DNA of 64,000 nt from CADCUY01 sp964242735 (GCA_964242735.1 CAXTAK010000001.1:248001-312000), one strand, 5' to 3'; shown: positions 52,894 to 61,640, counted from the first letter of the stretch. Program-made: numbers and translations. The notes: a model not told the origin generated them from the letters alone.

Positions 52894-53323
52894 TCCCGGC
52901 GGTCCGCCCGCTGATCGCGCGGGTCGCCGCCGTGGGGGCGACAGGACGGGAGGTGGTGCCAGCTCGACCCGGGACGGTCATGGCACCCCTCCCGCGTGCC
53001 GGCGACCGGCCCACGGTGCGTCCTGGGCCCGGGCCGGCCGTCGTCGTGGTCACCGGGCTGGTGGTCGCCGCCCTGACCTGCGCCGCGACGACGGTGCTGG
53101 GACTGCTCGGGTCGGCGGCTGCGCTGCCCCTGGGCACGCTCACCTCCGGCCCGCTGGCCCTCGGCGCCGCAGCAGCGGTGCTGCACCGACGAAGCGGACC
53201 TCGTCGACACGCCGCCGTTGACCACCACCGCCGCCCGTCCACGGCCAGCAGCGTGCCGCCCGGGGCCGGGAGGAGCGACAGGGGTCGGCCACCTCACGGC
53301 GGGTCGGCGCCCGGCCGGCTCGG
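52894..53323. other. Intergenic stretch with one hydrophobic frame
   Basis: About 430 bases. A plus-strand frame from the ATG at 52980 reads a short polar start, then AVVVVTGLVVAALTCAATTV and LGLLGSAAALPLGTLTSGPL, like one or two membrane helices, but it runs on without a stop far into the STAS gene of the opposite strand. I see no family and no clear end, so it stays uncalled. Confidence 0.35.
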
Positions 53324-53644
53324 TCAGACCCCGACGATGTCGAAGTCGCCGCTCGTGCCGGTCAGGGTCAGCAGTCGAAGCACCGCCGGTGAGGGTGAGC
53401 GCAGGCGCAGCCCCCGGCCTCCTGCCCTCAGCCGTGCGCGAGCAGCGACGAGCTCACGGAGCCCGCAGCAGTCCATGAAGGTCACCGCCGAGAGGTCGAT
53501 CACCACCACGGTCGCGGGAGCCCCCATGGCACGCCCGACGCTGCCGCGGAGCTCTCCCGCAGTCGCCATGTCCATCTCGCCCTCAGCGGTCACCACGACC
53601 TGCTGAGCCGCTGACTCCGTCACCTGGTCGAGCACAGCACTCAT
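53324..53644 (-). CDS. STAS-domain anti-sigma factor antagonist-like protein
   Basis: A 106-residue STAS protein (MSAVLDQVTESAAQQVVVTA, GEMDMATAGELRGSV, VVIDLSAVTFMDCCGLREL). STAS antagonists release sigma factors by binding anti-sigma kinases and are switched by phosphorylation of a Ser in D-S-S/T-G-L. Here that motif is DCCGL, so the usual phosphorylatable residue is Cys. The ATG at 53644 is preferred to 53656 because GAGGA lies seven bases before it. The two GAF-ANTAR genes next to it lie on the same strand. Confidence 0.9.
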   Translation of the reverse strand: MSAVLDQVTESAAQQVVVTAEGEMDMATAGELRGSVGRAMGAPATVVVIDLSAVTFMDCCGLRELVAARARLRAGGRGLRLRSPSPAVLRLLTLTGTSGDFDIVGV

Positions 53645-53814
53645 GGTCGTCCTCATCCCCGTCGCTGGTCACACCCGCAGGTGCGCTGCCGGGTCCGGGG
53701 CGGCGCTGTCAGTACGCGTAGAGCATCACAGATCACCGGCGCCACGACAAGGCGTCGCCCCCGAGAGCCGCCCACCGGCGACGTGGTCGGCAGGAGGGTC
53801 TCGGGGCCGCGCCG

Positions 53815-54540
53815 TCAGTGCGCGGTGAGCGCGGGGATGCTGGTGGGGTCGTCGACCACGACGGCGGCGACATCACCCAGGCGCCGGTGGTTGCTCCGGC
53901 AGTAGGCGCGCATCACCGCGAAGGCCTCGTCCACGCTGCCTCCGCGCAACTGGGCCAGGGTCCCCTTGGCCTGCTCGATGAGCACGCGGGAGGCGAGTGC
54001 CGCCTGCAGCTGCTCGGTGAGCACCTCCCCGCGGCGCACCGCCCGCGCCTGCAGCAGTCCGATGGTGGCCACGTCGGCCAGGGCCTGGACGATGGCCACG
54101 TCGGCGGGCGTCAGCCCTCCCGAGTGGCCGCCGAACAGGCCCATGGCGCCGATGACCTCCGTGCGCAGGCGCAGCGGGAAGGCGTGGACCGAGTGGTAGC
54201 CCAGTGACACCGCCTTCGCGGCGAACCCCGGCCAGCGCGAGCCCGGCCTGGTGAGGTCGGCGTTGATGACCGTCGTGCCCCGGGAGTACGCGTCCTGGCA
54301 GGGACCCTCCTGCGCCTGCACCTGGAAGACCTCCAGCAGCGTGGCGTGCTCCTCGGAGGCGGCCATGAACCGCAGGTGCCTGCGGTGGTCCGCGAGCAGC
54401 AGCCCGGCGGCCGCGCTCCCCGTCAGCTGCGATCCGCGGGTGGTGACCATCTGGAGGAACTCGACGACGTCGAAGTCGTCGACCAGGGTGTCGGCGAACT
54501 CGACGAAGACCTCGGCGAGCCGCTCAGCTTCGATGATCAT
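53815..54540 (-). CDS. GAF-ANTAR RNA-binding regulator
   Basis: A 241-residue protein with an N-terminal GAF sensor (FADTLVDDFDVVEFLQMVTT, AGLLLADHRRHLRFMAASEE, GPCQDAYSRGTTVINADL, LGYHSVHAFPLRLRTEVIGA) and a C-terminal ANTAR domain (LQAALASRVLIEQAKGTLAQ, AFAVMRAYCRSNHRRLGDVA). ANTAR domains bind paired hairpins in mRNA and prevent termination. The ATG at 54540 begins MIIEAERLAEVFVEFAD, which fits the family. A second GAF-ANTAR gene lies 37 bases upstream. Confidence 0.93.
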   Translation of the reverse strand: MIIEAERLAEVFVEFADTLVDDFDVVEFLQMVTTRGSQLTGSAAAGLLLADHRRHLRFMAASEEHATLLEVFQVQAQEGPCQDAYSRGTTVINADLTRPGSRWPGFAAKAVSLGYHSVHAFPLRLRTEVIGAMGLFGGHSGGLTPADVAIVQALADVATIGLLQARAVRRGEVLTEQLQAALASRVLIEQAKGTLAQLRGGSVDEAFAVMRAYCRSNHRRLGDVAAVVVDDPTSIPALTAH

Positions 54541-54577
54541 CCGTGCCTCCAGCACTTCGCTGGCCCTGCACCGGCGG

Positions 54578-55360
54578 TCACCGGGCATCGGGCTCGAAGA
54601 CGATCCTACGAGCCACGACGTCGGTCGCCAGGTCCGCGATCCGGCGATCGGTGGCGTAGGCGCGGGCGCGCAGGCGGACCATGGCCTCCTCGATCGGGAC
54701 ACCGAGCTGCACCATGACCATGCCCTGCGCCTGGTGGACCACCAACCGGTCCCCGAGGGCGTCGCCGAACCCCTCGGGGACCCGCCCCGCCGCTGCGCCC
54801 GCCTGACCGTCGAGCAGCGTCATCACGGCGACCTCGGCGAAGCCCAGTGCCCGGGTCAGTGCGGGTGGTGACAGGGCCTCGGGTGCCTCCCGGTAGACGT
54901 CGAGGACGCCGAGGCGACCGGCTCCGACCTGCAGCGGGAAGGCGAAGACCGCGCGCACCCCGAGGTCCTGCACCGCCGGCGCGTACCCCGGCCAGCGCTG
55001 CCCGGCGTCACCGGCGGCCCGCTGGTGCGGAGCAGTCAGCTGCACCGCGCCGGACAGGTCGGGCACCAGCACCGGGCGACGGGTGGCGTAGGCGTCACGG
55101 CACGGACCCTCCCCGAGGGTGAACTGCAGCTCCTCGATCAGCCGCGTCGCTGTGCTGGAGGCAGCGAGCACCCCCTGGGTGCCCGGCTCGCCCATCACGC
55201 TCAACCCGACCCCGGATGCGGGCAGGCTCCTGACGGCGGCGCGGCACAAGCGGTTCAACCACCCCAGCGCCTCACCGCCACCGCCATCGCCGTCCGCCGC
55301 AGGGGGTTCGTCGGTGATGAGCTGCTGGATGTCGGCGAGCGGACCGCCCGCGCCGTTCAC
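54578..55360 (-). CDS. GAF-ANTAR RNA-binding regulator
   Basis: A 260-residue GAF-ANTAR protein similar in plan to its neighbour. GAF: GVGLSVMGEPGTQGVLAASS, LQFTLGEGPCRDAYATRRPV, VRAVFAFPLQVGAGRLGVLD. ANTAR: LGDRLVVHQAQGMVMVQLGV, EEAMVRLRARAYATDRRIAD. The two share GEGPC/EGPC-DAY and the QAQGM/QAKGT helix but are otherwise diverged. The GTG at 55360 (VNGAGGPLADIQQL) is chosen since upstream codons are Arg/Pro-rich. Confidence 0.92.
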   Translation of the reverse strand: MNGAGGPLADIQQLITDEPPAADGDGGGGEALGWLNRLCRAAVRSLPASGVGLSVMGEPGTQGVLAASSTATRLIEELQFTLGEGPCRDAYATRRPVLVPDLSGAVQLTAPHQRAAGDAGQRWPGYAPAVQDLGVRAVFAFPLQVGAGRLGVLDVYREAPEALSPPALTRALGFAEVAVMTLLDGQAGAAAGRVPEGFGDALGDRLVVHQAQGMVMVQLGVPIEEAMVRLRARAYATDRRIADLATDVVARRIVFEPDAR

Positions 55361-55678
55361 GCCGACCCCGCCGACCGGGCGGCGCTCCTCGCGCACCTGC
55401 GGGTGTCTGGACCCACCCCGGGGACGTGGCGATCGACGTCGACGGGGGGCAGTCGATGCGCCGACGGCGTGTGGGACACCAGGACCACGACGGCACCCTC
55501 CTCCGGGGCGCTGCCGAGGTCCGGGGCAGCTGAGTTCGATCGAGACTCCGAGCTTAGTCCTCACCCGCGCGGGACGCTGCGTGCGTCACCGGTGCGGTGG
55601 CGCGGGGGGACGGTGCTGGGAGCTGAGGGCCGGGCGGGGACCTCCGCGTGGCGGCGCCGCACCTCGCCGGCTGAGCGC

Positions 55679-56135
55679 TCAGCCGGGTCCTGCTGCTGCG
55701 TCGCCGCGGGCGGTGAGCAGGAAGGCGGGGGAGGACCAGCAGCCGGCCAGGTGCTCCACGGTGACGTCCCGGTACCCGGCCGAGGGGACCTGCCCGGCCC
55801 ACGCGGTGGCCGGGTGCTCCCCGTCGGTGCGCACCGTGTCGGGGGTCAGCTGCCCGGTGAGCACGGGCAGCTGGAAGCGCTGCGCCACGAGCGCGGCCTC
55901 GCCCGCGTCGTGCGCGTGCTCGCCCAGACCGCGCTCGTGCCGTCGGACCAGGGACGTCAGGCGCTCCCGGCTGCCGGGGACCAGGTCGGCCACGTCGAGC
56001 TCGACGACGAGCAGGTGCTGCACCCGGGGCCGCAGAGCGGTGAGCACCCGGGTGGGGTGCGACGCCTCCAGCGACTGGAGCGCGAAGGTCGACCGCCGCC
56101 GGCAGGTGGCCGCTCGACTCCAGGGCGGGGGCCAT
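55679..56135 (-). pseudogene. Possible methyltransferase C-terminal remnant
   Basis: From an ATG at 56135 the frame reads MAPALESSGHLPAA and then, after a one-base shift, STFALQSLEASHPTRVLTAL, RVQHLLVVELDVADLVPGSR, HERGLGEHAHDAGEAALVAQ, PVLTGQLTPDTVRTDGEHPA, GYRDVTVEHLAGCWSSPAFL. The end resembles C-termini of class I SAM-dependent methyltransferases (GYRDV.VE.LA..W..PAFLLTA). The AdoMet-binding N-terminal half is not present. It could also be an intact 122-residue gene from a GTG at 56047. Confidence 0.45.
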
Positions 56136-56258
56136 CAGCGAACCCCCACCCGCCGCGACCGCTCGATCCGCGGACCGCTGCCCGGCGACGACCTCCGCCG
56201 GCCTCGAGCGGGCCCCCGAGGCGGTGCGCCCGCGGGCTGGCGGCGAGCGTGCGTCCCC

Positions 56259-57104
56259 TCAGGCCAGGGTTCCCCGGAGCACGCTCGTCGCGGAGTGTGC
56301 GGGGTCGCCGTCGAGACGCTCGGTGGAGACGTCGACCGCGGCGAACCGGCCGAGGTCGACCCCGGAGGGCACCGCGTAGCGGCCCCGCTCGCCGTCGAGG
56401 ACGCCGAGGGAGAGCGCCCCGCCCGCGTCGTCGAGCAGCCAGACCTCCCGGTAGGTGCCCCTCGGCTGACCCCCCGCTCCCGGGTCGGAGACCTCGACGG
56501 TCAGCTCCCGCGCCCCGGACCGCTCCGTCACGACGGCGCTCCCCGCCGGGGCGGGCCCGCTGGGCGGCCCCCCGTCCGGCGGGGCCAGGCGGGCGGTGAC
56601 CACAGCGCCACCCGCCGGGCCCCCGGGGGCCACCGAGCCCCCGTCTCCGTCGAGGACACCGCTCACCGCTCCCCACAGCGCCCCGGCGCCGACGAGCGCT
56701 CCCGCCACCGCCGCCGCGAAGGCGGGTACCCGACGTGGGCGGGGCGCCCGTCGGGGGTCCGGCACGCGGTGCGGCGCGGGCACCCGACGGTCGCCGGCCG
56801 GCTGCCCGTCGCCGGGCGCGGCGGAGCTCGGCGCCCTCGGGGAACCCTCCGCCCCGCCGACGCCGGTGGCCGCGGCGATCGCGGCCCAGGCGCCTGCTGG
56901 GACGGCGAGCGGGGCTCCCGGGGCGTCGACGCGCGCGGCGCGCGCGACCCTGGCCAGGCGCTCGACCTCGTGGGCGCACCGGGAGCACCCGGCGAGGTGG
57001 TCCTCCGCGGCCGCCCCGCCCGCGGGGTCGTCCTGCAGGTGGGGCGCGGCGAGGGCGAGCAGCTGGTCGCCGTCGAGGTGGCCCCGCCCCTGATCAGCGC
57101 GCAT
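56259..57104 (-). CDS. Anti-sigma factor, RskA-like
   Basis: A 281-residue single-pass membrane protein. The N-terminus has a zinc anti-sigma motif, HLAGCSRCAHEVERLA (H-x3-C-x2-C). A Pro/Arg-rich linker leads to one membrane helix (FAAAVAGALVGAGALWGAV, about 125-145) and an extracytoplasmic domain (TVEVSDPGAGGQPRGTYREV, LLDDAGGALSLGVLDGERGR) of the RskA type. It should hold the sigma factor encoded upstream, with which it overlaps by 11 bases. Confidence 0.9.
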   Translation of the reverse strand: MRADQGRGHLDGDQLLALAAPHLQDDPAGGAAAEDHLAGCSRCAHEVERLARVARAARVDAPGAPLAVPAGAWAAIAAATGVGGAEGSPRAPSSAAPGDGQPAGDRRVPAPHRVPDPRRAPRPRRVPAFAAAVAGALVGAGALWGAVSGVLDGDGGSVAPGGPAGGAVVTARLAPPDGGPPSGPAPAGSAVVTERSGARELTVEVSDPGAGGQPRGTYREVWLLDDAGGALSLGVLDGERGRYAVPSGVDLGRFAAVDVSTERLDGDPAHSATSVLRGTLA

Positions 57105-57825
57105 CACGGGCCTCCAGGCGATCCCTCAGGTGCAGCAGGCTCCGCCGCAGGTGGGACTTGACGGTACCCAGGGGCATGCCCGTGCGAGCGGCGATCTGCG
57201 CCTGCGTCAGGTCCTCGAAGAAGGCCATCGCCACCACGGTGCGCTGCGCCGGGCCCAGCGCCTCGAGCTCGCCGACGAGCACCATCCGGTCGGTGGCGGC
57301 GTCGTGCTCGCCGGCGCCCTCGCCCGGCGCCGGGCGGGGCGCGGAGCCTGCGGCCCCGAGGTGGAGGACCGCGGGGTCGGTGAGCACCTCCCCGCGCCGG
57401 TGGCGGGCGCCCAGGGCGTCGGCGATGCGGTGCCGGGTGATGCCCACCAGCCACCCGGCGAGGGTGCCCCGGGACGGATCGAAGCCCGCCCGGGTGCGCC
57501 ACGCCGAGACGAACACGGCTTGCAGCACGTCCTCGGCGTCGCTGGCCCCGACCGCCCGCGCGGCCATGCCGTGCACGAGGGGTCCCCAGCGGGTGAACGC
57601 GGCCGCCAGCGCAGCGTCCTCGCCCGCCGCGAACGCGCGGCCCAGTGCCGCGTCCCCTGCGCCGGTGTCCCCTGCGCCGGTGTCGTCGGCGCCGGTGTCC
57701 CCTGCGCCGGTGTCGTCGGCGCCCGCGTCGTCGGCGACGGGTGCGTCGGCGCGGTCCTGCACCACCTCCCGCCGGGGGCGGTCGAGCGCGCCGGCCGCCT
57801 CTGCGGACCCGCCGTGGGTGACCAC
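57094..57825 (-). CDS. ECF sigma factor, SigK-like
   Basis: A 243-residue sigma-70 family protein. After a 70-residue acidic, repeat-bearing N-terminus come region 2 (ALAAAFTRWGPLVHGMAARA, DAEDVLQAVFVSAWRTRAGF, LAGWLVGITRHRIADAL) and region 4 (LEALGPAQRTVVAMAFFEDL, TQAQIAARTGMPLGTVKSHL). The GTG start lies six bases after a TACGGT box (complement of 57832-57837), consistent with leaderless expression. Cotranslated with the RskA-like anti-sigma, downstream of a sortase and a secreted-protein gene that may be its regulon. Confidence 0.92.
   Translation of the reverse strand: MVTHGGSAEAAGALDRPRREVVQDRADAPVADDAGADDTGAGDTGADDTGAGDTGAGDAALGRAFAAGEDAALAAAFTRWGPLVHGMAARAVGASDAEDVLQAVFVSAWRTRAGFDPSRGTLAGWLVGITRHRIADALGARHRRGEVLTDPAVLHLGAAGSAPRPAPGEGAGEHDAATDRMVLVGELEALGPAQRTVVAMAFFEDLTQAQIAARTGMPLGTVKSHLRRSLLHLRDRLEARDAR
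57653..57735. repeat. 15-bp tandem repeat inside the sigma factor gene
   Basis: Five full units and one partial of 15 bases, in two versions: TCCCCTGCGCCGGTG and TCGTCGGCGCCGGTG. They alternate and encode A-G-D-T-G or A-D-D-T-G in the N-terminal linker of the sigma factor. The unit length keeps the frame, so copy-number change would only alter linker length. Confidence 0.8.
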
Positions 57826-57884
57826 CGCGCCACCGTATGCCCCGTCACGGCGGGGCAGGACGGCGCCGACGCCTCCGCGCGGCC

Positions 57885-58610
57885 TCACGCCGCCGCATCC
57901 GCGACGACCACCACGTTGTCGGTGTAGCTCCGCTCCCGGGGCAGCCACCGCCCCCCGCAGGTGACCAGCACCAGGCGCGGTGGGCCGTCGTCGGTGAACA
58001 GGTCCGCGGCCGGCAGGCCCTCCTTGGCCACCGAGGCCCGGGTCGTCACGGTGTAGGCGACGCGGCTGCCGTCGTCCAGGCCCACCTCGATCCGGTCGCC
58101 GGGCTCCAGCTCGCGCAACCGGTGCAGCGCCCCCGCGCCCTCGTCGTAGGTGTCGACGTGCCCGGCCAGCACGGCCGAGCCCCGCGCGGAGCCGGGCGCT
58201 GCACCGTGGCGGTACCAGCCGACGACGTCGCCGTCGTCGGGGACCTCCATGGCCCCGGTGGACGTCGCCCCGACGGGCACCACCTCCACCTCGCCGCCGA
58301 GGCGCTCGGTGACCAGGACCACCGGCGCAGCGGCCTCCGCCGTCGCCACCGCGAGCGCGGGGCGCGCGGTGGCGGTCGGCAGCACGCCGACCCCGAGGTC
58401 CGGCCCCGGCTCCGGGGGCGGCGGTGACCCGCCGCTGCCCGCGCCGGGCGTCGTGGTGGGCGCCACCGCCGCCGTGAGGGGCGCCCCGGCGTCCGCGGGC
58501 GGGCGCTGCGCCCACCAGGCACCGACCGCGCCCGTCCCGCCCAGTGCCAGGGCGGCGGCGAGCACGACCGGGACCGCTGCGCCCCGCCCACCCGCCGCCA
58601 CCCCGCGCAC
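57885..58610 (-). CDS. Class F sortase
   Basis: A 241-residue membrane-anchored transpeptidase. One N-terminal helix (AAVPVVLAAALALGGTGAVG) precedes a Pro/Thr linker and the sortase barrel: EVPDDGDVVGWYRHGAAPGS, the catalytic His in LAGHVDTYDEGAGAL, Cys in RLVLVTCGGRWL and Arg in RERSYTDNVVV. Class F sortases lack the C-terminal anchor and occur in actinobacteria. It follows the DUF4397 gene by 17 bases, so the two are probably one operon. Confidence 0.93.
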   Translation of the reverse strand: MRGVAAGGRGAAVPVVLAAALALGGTGAVGAWWAQRPPADAGAPLTAAVAPTTTPGAGSGGSPPPPEPGPDLGVGVLPTATARPALAVATAEAAAPVVLVTERLGGEVEVVPVGATSTGAMEVPDDGDVVGWYRHGAAPGSARGSAVLAGHVDTYDEGAGALHRLRELEPGDRIEVGLDDGSRVAYTVTTRASVAKEGLPAADLFTDDGPPRLVLVTCGGRWLPRERSYTDNVVVVADAAA

Positions 58611-58627
58611 CGTCGTCGACCCTCGGC

Positions 58628-59458
58628 TCAGCGACCCGCGCTGGCGCGCTGTCCGCGCACCGCCCGGGCGGTGACCACGCCGGCCCCGGCGATCGCTGCG
58701 GCGCCCGCCGCGAGGAGCCAGCCCGGTGCGGCGTCGTCCGCGAGCCCGCCCTGCCCGGCGTCGACCCCGCTGGGCGAGGAGCCCAGGTCGTCGAGCACCT
58801 GCACGGCCAGCGCGAGGTTGCCCGCCTCGGCGGAGCCGTACGCGTACACGAGCGTGCGCGTGCCCTCGGCCAGCGGCAGGTCCGCCGGGCCGATCGCCAC
58901 CGTGGAGGTGCCCGCGAGGGTGACATCGGCGCTGACCGTGCCCGCGGGCACGGTCGCGCTGGCCTCGTTCGGGTTGGTCAGCGCGGTGAGCACCGCGGTG
59001 CCATCGGCGCGCACGTCGACCGCCGGTGCCGCCGCCGTGTGGCGCACGGTCAGGCCCGCCTGGCCGGCGGGCACGGCCGCGGTGTCGTTGACGAACGGGG
59101 TCAGCACGGGGGCGCCGGCCGCGTCCAGGTGGGCCACCACGGTGGCGTTGGCCCCGGCGGGCACCGCGACGTCGTCCGCTGAGATGGCGGGCTCGGTGGC
59201 AGCGATGTCGGCGCCGGCGGGGTACACCGCCAGGTCGTAGCTGCCCGCGGGCAGCTGCAGCGGGTCGGTGAGGGTGCCCGGGGTGAAGTCGGCGATGAGC
59301 TCCTCGCCGTTGGCGTAGACGTCGACGGTCAGGTCGGGCACGCCGTGCAGCACCGAGACGGTCGCCGTGCCGGTGGTGGCAGCGGCGGCCGGGACGGCCA
59401 GGGCGAGGGGCAGCGCGGCGACGGCGACAGCCGTGGTCGCGGCGAAGGTGGGGCGCAT
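58628..59458 (-). CDS. DUF4397 secreted, membrane-anchored protein
   Basis: A 276-residue protein: signal peptide (TTAVAVAALPLALAVPAAAA), two DUF4397 repeats with VSVLHGVPDLTVDVYANGEE and VRHTAAAPAVDVRADGTAVL, then a Gly/Asp linker and one C-terminal hydrophobic helix with Arg tail (LAAGAAAIAGAGVVTARAVR). There is no obvious LPxTG sorting motif; the sequence before the helix reads GGLADDAAPGW. AGGAGG precedes the ATG. It heads a row of surface and sigma genes on the minus strand. Confidence 0.92.
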   Translation of the reverse strand: MRPTFAATTAVAVAALPLALAVPAAAATTGTATVSVLHGVPDLTVDVYANGEELIADFTPGTLTDPLQLPAGSYDLAVYPAGADIAATEPAISADDVAVPAGANATVVAHLDAAGAPVLTPFVNDTAAVPAGQAGLTVRHTAAAPAVDVRADGTAVLTALTNPNEASATVPAGTVSADVTLAGTSTVAIGPADLPLAEGTRTLVYAYGSAEAGNLALAVQVLDDLGSSPSGVDAGQGGLADDAAPGWLLAAGAAAIAGAGVVTARAVRGQRASAGR

Positions 59459-59616
59459 GGGTCCTCCTGGGGTGCGGGCCGCGGCGGACGCCGCGACACC
59501 CCCCCTTCCGCCGTCGGGGCCCGGATGGATGCACCCGGGTCGATCGGGCAGCCGATCGGGCCGGGGGTCGGCCCGGTCACGGGTCGCCGCGCGTCGGTCA
59601 GCGGCACGCCCACCGG

Positions 59617-59789
59617 CTGCTCGACGAGCCCCTCGGAGCCCTGGACCTCGAGCTGCCGCGGGCAGACGCCGGACGATCCGAGGCCGTCCTGCGGCGCGCC
59701 GGGATCACCTGCGTCTTCGTCGTGACGACCAGCAGGAGGCCCTGGCGTCGATGGACCTCGGCCGTGCCGTCCTCGTCCCACGATCGTGA
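59617..59789 (+). pseudogene. PotA-like ABC ATPase fragment
   Basis: LLDEPLGALDLELPRADAGR then EAVLRRAGITCVFV in one frame continues in the next as DDQQEALASMDLGRAVLV. This is the Walker B to H-loop part of spermidine/putrescine-type ATPases (LLDEPLGALDLKLR ... GITFVFVTHDQEEALAMSDRIAV). The switch His is replaced. Everything before Walker B is missing. Confidence 0.65.
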
Positions 59790-60112
59790 TCACCGCGAAG
59801 TTCAGCGTGCGCCCGGACGACGCGGACCAGTGGCCGGCGATCAGCAGGACCTTCACCGAGGCCACCCGCGCCGAGCCGGGTCGTCTCTGGTTCGAGTGGT
59901 CTCGCAGCCTCGACGACCCGAACGAGTACGTCGTCGTCGAGGCCTTCCGCGACGAGGACGCCGCGTCCGCGCACGTCACCTCCGGCCACTTCCGCGCCGC
60001 GCAGGCCGCCCTGCCGCCCCACCTGGCGGCGACTCCGCGGATCGTCAACGCCACCGTGCCGGGGGACGGCTGGTCGGAGCTCGGGGAGCTGGCCGTCGAC
60101 CAGCCCGGGTGA
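59786..60112 (+). CDS. Putative quinol monooxygenase (ABM domain)
   Basis: A 108-residue antibiotic-biosynthesis-monooxygenase-like protein: MITAKFSVRPDDADQWPAIS, TRAEPGRLWFEWSRSLDDPN, EYVVVEAFRDEDAASAHVTS, HFRAAQAALP. The Trp/Phe-rich strand, the EAF.D and S.HF blocks are typical of YgiN-like proteins. The GTG at 59786 overlaps the end of the ATPase fragment. It is intact within a decayed region. Confidence 0.9.
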   Translation: MITAKFSVRPDDADQWPAISRTFTEATRAEPGRLWFEWSRSLDDPNEYVVVEAFRDEDAASAHVTSGHFRAAQAALPPHLAATPRIVNATVPGDGWSELGELAVDQPG

Positions 60113-60125
60113 CCGCCACCCTCCG

Positions 60126-60260
60126 CTCAACGCCCTGACCGCGCGGCGGGCGGTCGACCTGCTCGGCGTCGGCGGCAGCGGGTCGGTGCTCCTCACGGGC
60201 GCCACCGGTGCCGTCGGCGGCCTCGCCCTCCAGGTGCTCACCGGCCGCGGCGTCACCTGA
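60126..60260 (+). pseudogene. Quinone oxidoreductase (MDR) fragment
   Basis: LNALTARRAVDLLGVGGSGS then VLLTGATGAVGGLALQVLTG, stop. This is the nucleotide-binding segment of zinc-free MDR reductases (LTA.RALDLL....G..VLVTGA.GAVG..A.QLA). About 45 codons only; the catalytic N-terminus and C-terminal half are missing. Confidence 0.6.
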
Positions 60261-60289
60261 TCCTCCGAGCACCACGACCCCGAGCACCA

Positions 60290-60849
60290 CGACGGAGGTC
60301 CCCCGTGCCGTCGCGGCGCTGCGCGCCGTCGGGGTCTCGCAGGCCGTGCCCGGGTGCCGGGTCGACGCCCACGTGCGCTGTCGACCCGAGAGCTGTGACG
60401 AGGAGGGCGGGCGCCGTGTCGCGAGCGGATGGCCGAGCGCGACCAGGGCGGCAGGTCCGGGGCGATGACGGCGGCCAGGAGGACCCCGCGGGGGATGACG
60501 AGCGCGGGGGTGGTCGGGGGTGCTGGGAACCCGCAGGGCTGCGGTGCACCGGCCGGGGTGGTCGTGGGCGCAGCGGCTGGTGGCGTGGGCCAGGGCCGCC
60601 AACCCCTCGCGCCCGGCGAGACCCGCGGCGGCGCCGGCCACGGCCGCGCGCAGGTCCCGCAGCCCCCGCCAGGGCCAGGCGCCGCTGGAGGCCGGGCAGC
60701 CCGGCGACGTGCTCGTACACGGAAGGGACCCTGACCCCCAGCTGCTCGGCGAGGGCGGCGAGGTCGAGGGCGTCGTCACCGGTGGCGTCGGCGATGTCGC
60801 CGGCGCGGGCGACGACCACGTCGGCGGTCAGCCCGGCGCGGGGCACCAC
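60290..60849 (-). pseudogene. TetR/AcrR family regulator, frameshifted
   Basis: From a GTG at 60849 the frame reads VVPRAGLTADVVVARAGDIA, DALDLAALAEQLGVRVPSVY, EHVAGLPGLQRRLAL, a complete TetR HTH (LAALAE.LGV..PS.Y.HV). A shift near 60680 leads to LRDLRAAVAGAAAGLAGREG, LAALAHATSRCAHDHPGRCT, AALRVPSTP, the start of the WHG/TetR_C ligand domain; after that the reading frame is lost. The gene lies downstream of a broken hydrolase on the same strand. Confidence 0.7.
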
Positions 60850-60869
60850 CGGCTCCCGTCGGCGGCGCG

Positions 60870-61497
60870 CGCGAGGAGGTCGAGGACCGCGGGGGCGACG
60901 GTCTGCGCCCGCTGGGCGTGGGGGTGTGACCCGCGCCCTCCACCAGCAGCACCCGGGCGGGGCGCCGAGCCGGTCGGCGGTCATCCGCGCCTCCGCGGTC
61001 GGTCCGGGAGGTCGGGGTCCGCGGTGCCCATGACCACCAGGGCGGGCGCGGTGACCGCCGGCAGGGACGCGGTGCAGCCGCCCCACAGCGGCCGGCCCAG
61101 CGGGGTGCTGGTCACCGACCAGGCGGTCAGGCGGGCGACAGGCTCCTGCGGGACGGTGCGCACGAGGCCCCCGAGAGCACCGGGGCGCTGACGAGGTCGG
61201 GGAGCTGGGCGGCCGCGACGACCGCCGCCGGCCCGCCGCCGAGGTGCTCGACCAGAGCCAGGAGGTCACCCGCGACGGCGGTCTCGTGGCAGCGGTCCCA
61301 TCGCGCGCTGGACCCCCGTGCCCGCGCAGGTCCACCGCGGCCACCCGGTGGCCCGCGTCCGCCACGGCGGGGGTGAGGAAGCGGTACGTCGTCCGCAGGT
61401 CACCCGGGCCCGGTGACGCCACCACCAGCGGGCCCTCACCGGTGACCTCGTAGGACAGCCGGCCCGTCGGACGGTCGAGGTGCAGGGTCTCGCTCAT
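60870..61497 (-). pseudogene. Alpha/beta hydrolase, frameshifted
   Basis: From the ATG at 61497: MSETLHLDRPTGRLSYEVTG, EGPLVVASPGPGDLRTTYRF, LTPAVADAGHRVAAVDLRGH (61497-61310). Other frames then give pieces such as EPVARLTAWSVTSTPLGRPL and LPAVTAPALVVMGTADPDLP (about 61150-61010). The order fits an alpha/beta hydrolase, but the nucleophile elbow is lost and at least three shifts are needed. Confidence 0.65.
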
Positions 61498-61640
61498 CAC
61501 CCGCCTCGTCGTGGGCCTGGTGGGGGAGGACCGGGGGCGCCGCGAGACACGCTCGGACGACGGCGAGGTGCGGCACCAGCGCCACGGCCACGGCGAGGCC
61601 CATGGCGAGGTCGCCGCGCAGCTGCAGCCCGCGCACCCGT

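Noticed and set aside
52980..53200. Plus-strand hydrophobic frame (possible two-helix membrane protein)
   Set aside because: It continues without a stop into the STAS gene on the other strand and has no ribosome binding site or known family.
61500..61640. Minus-strand hydrophobic frame (LRGDLAMGLAVAVALVPHLA) just upstream of the broken hydrolase
   Set aside because: It has no start signal and runs into the hydrolase start region. It is probably another fragment, but too short to name.
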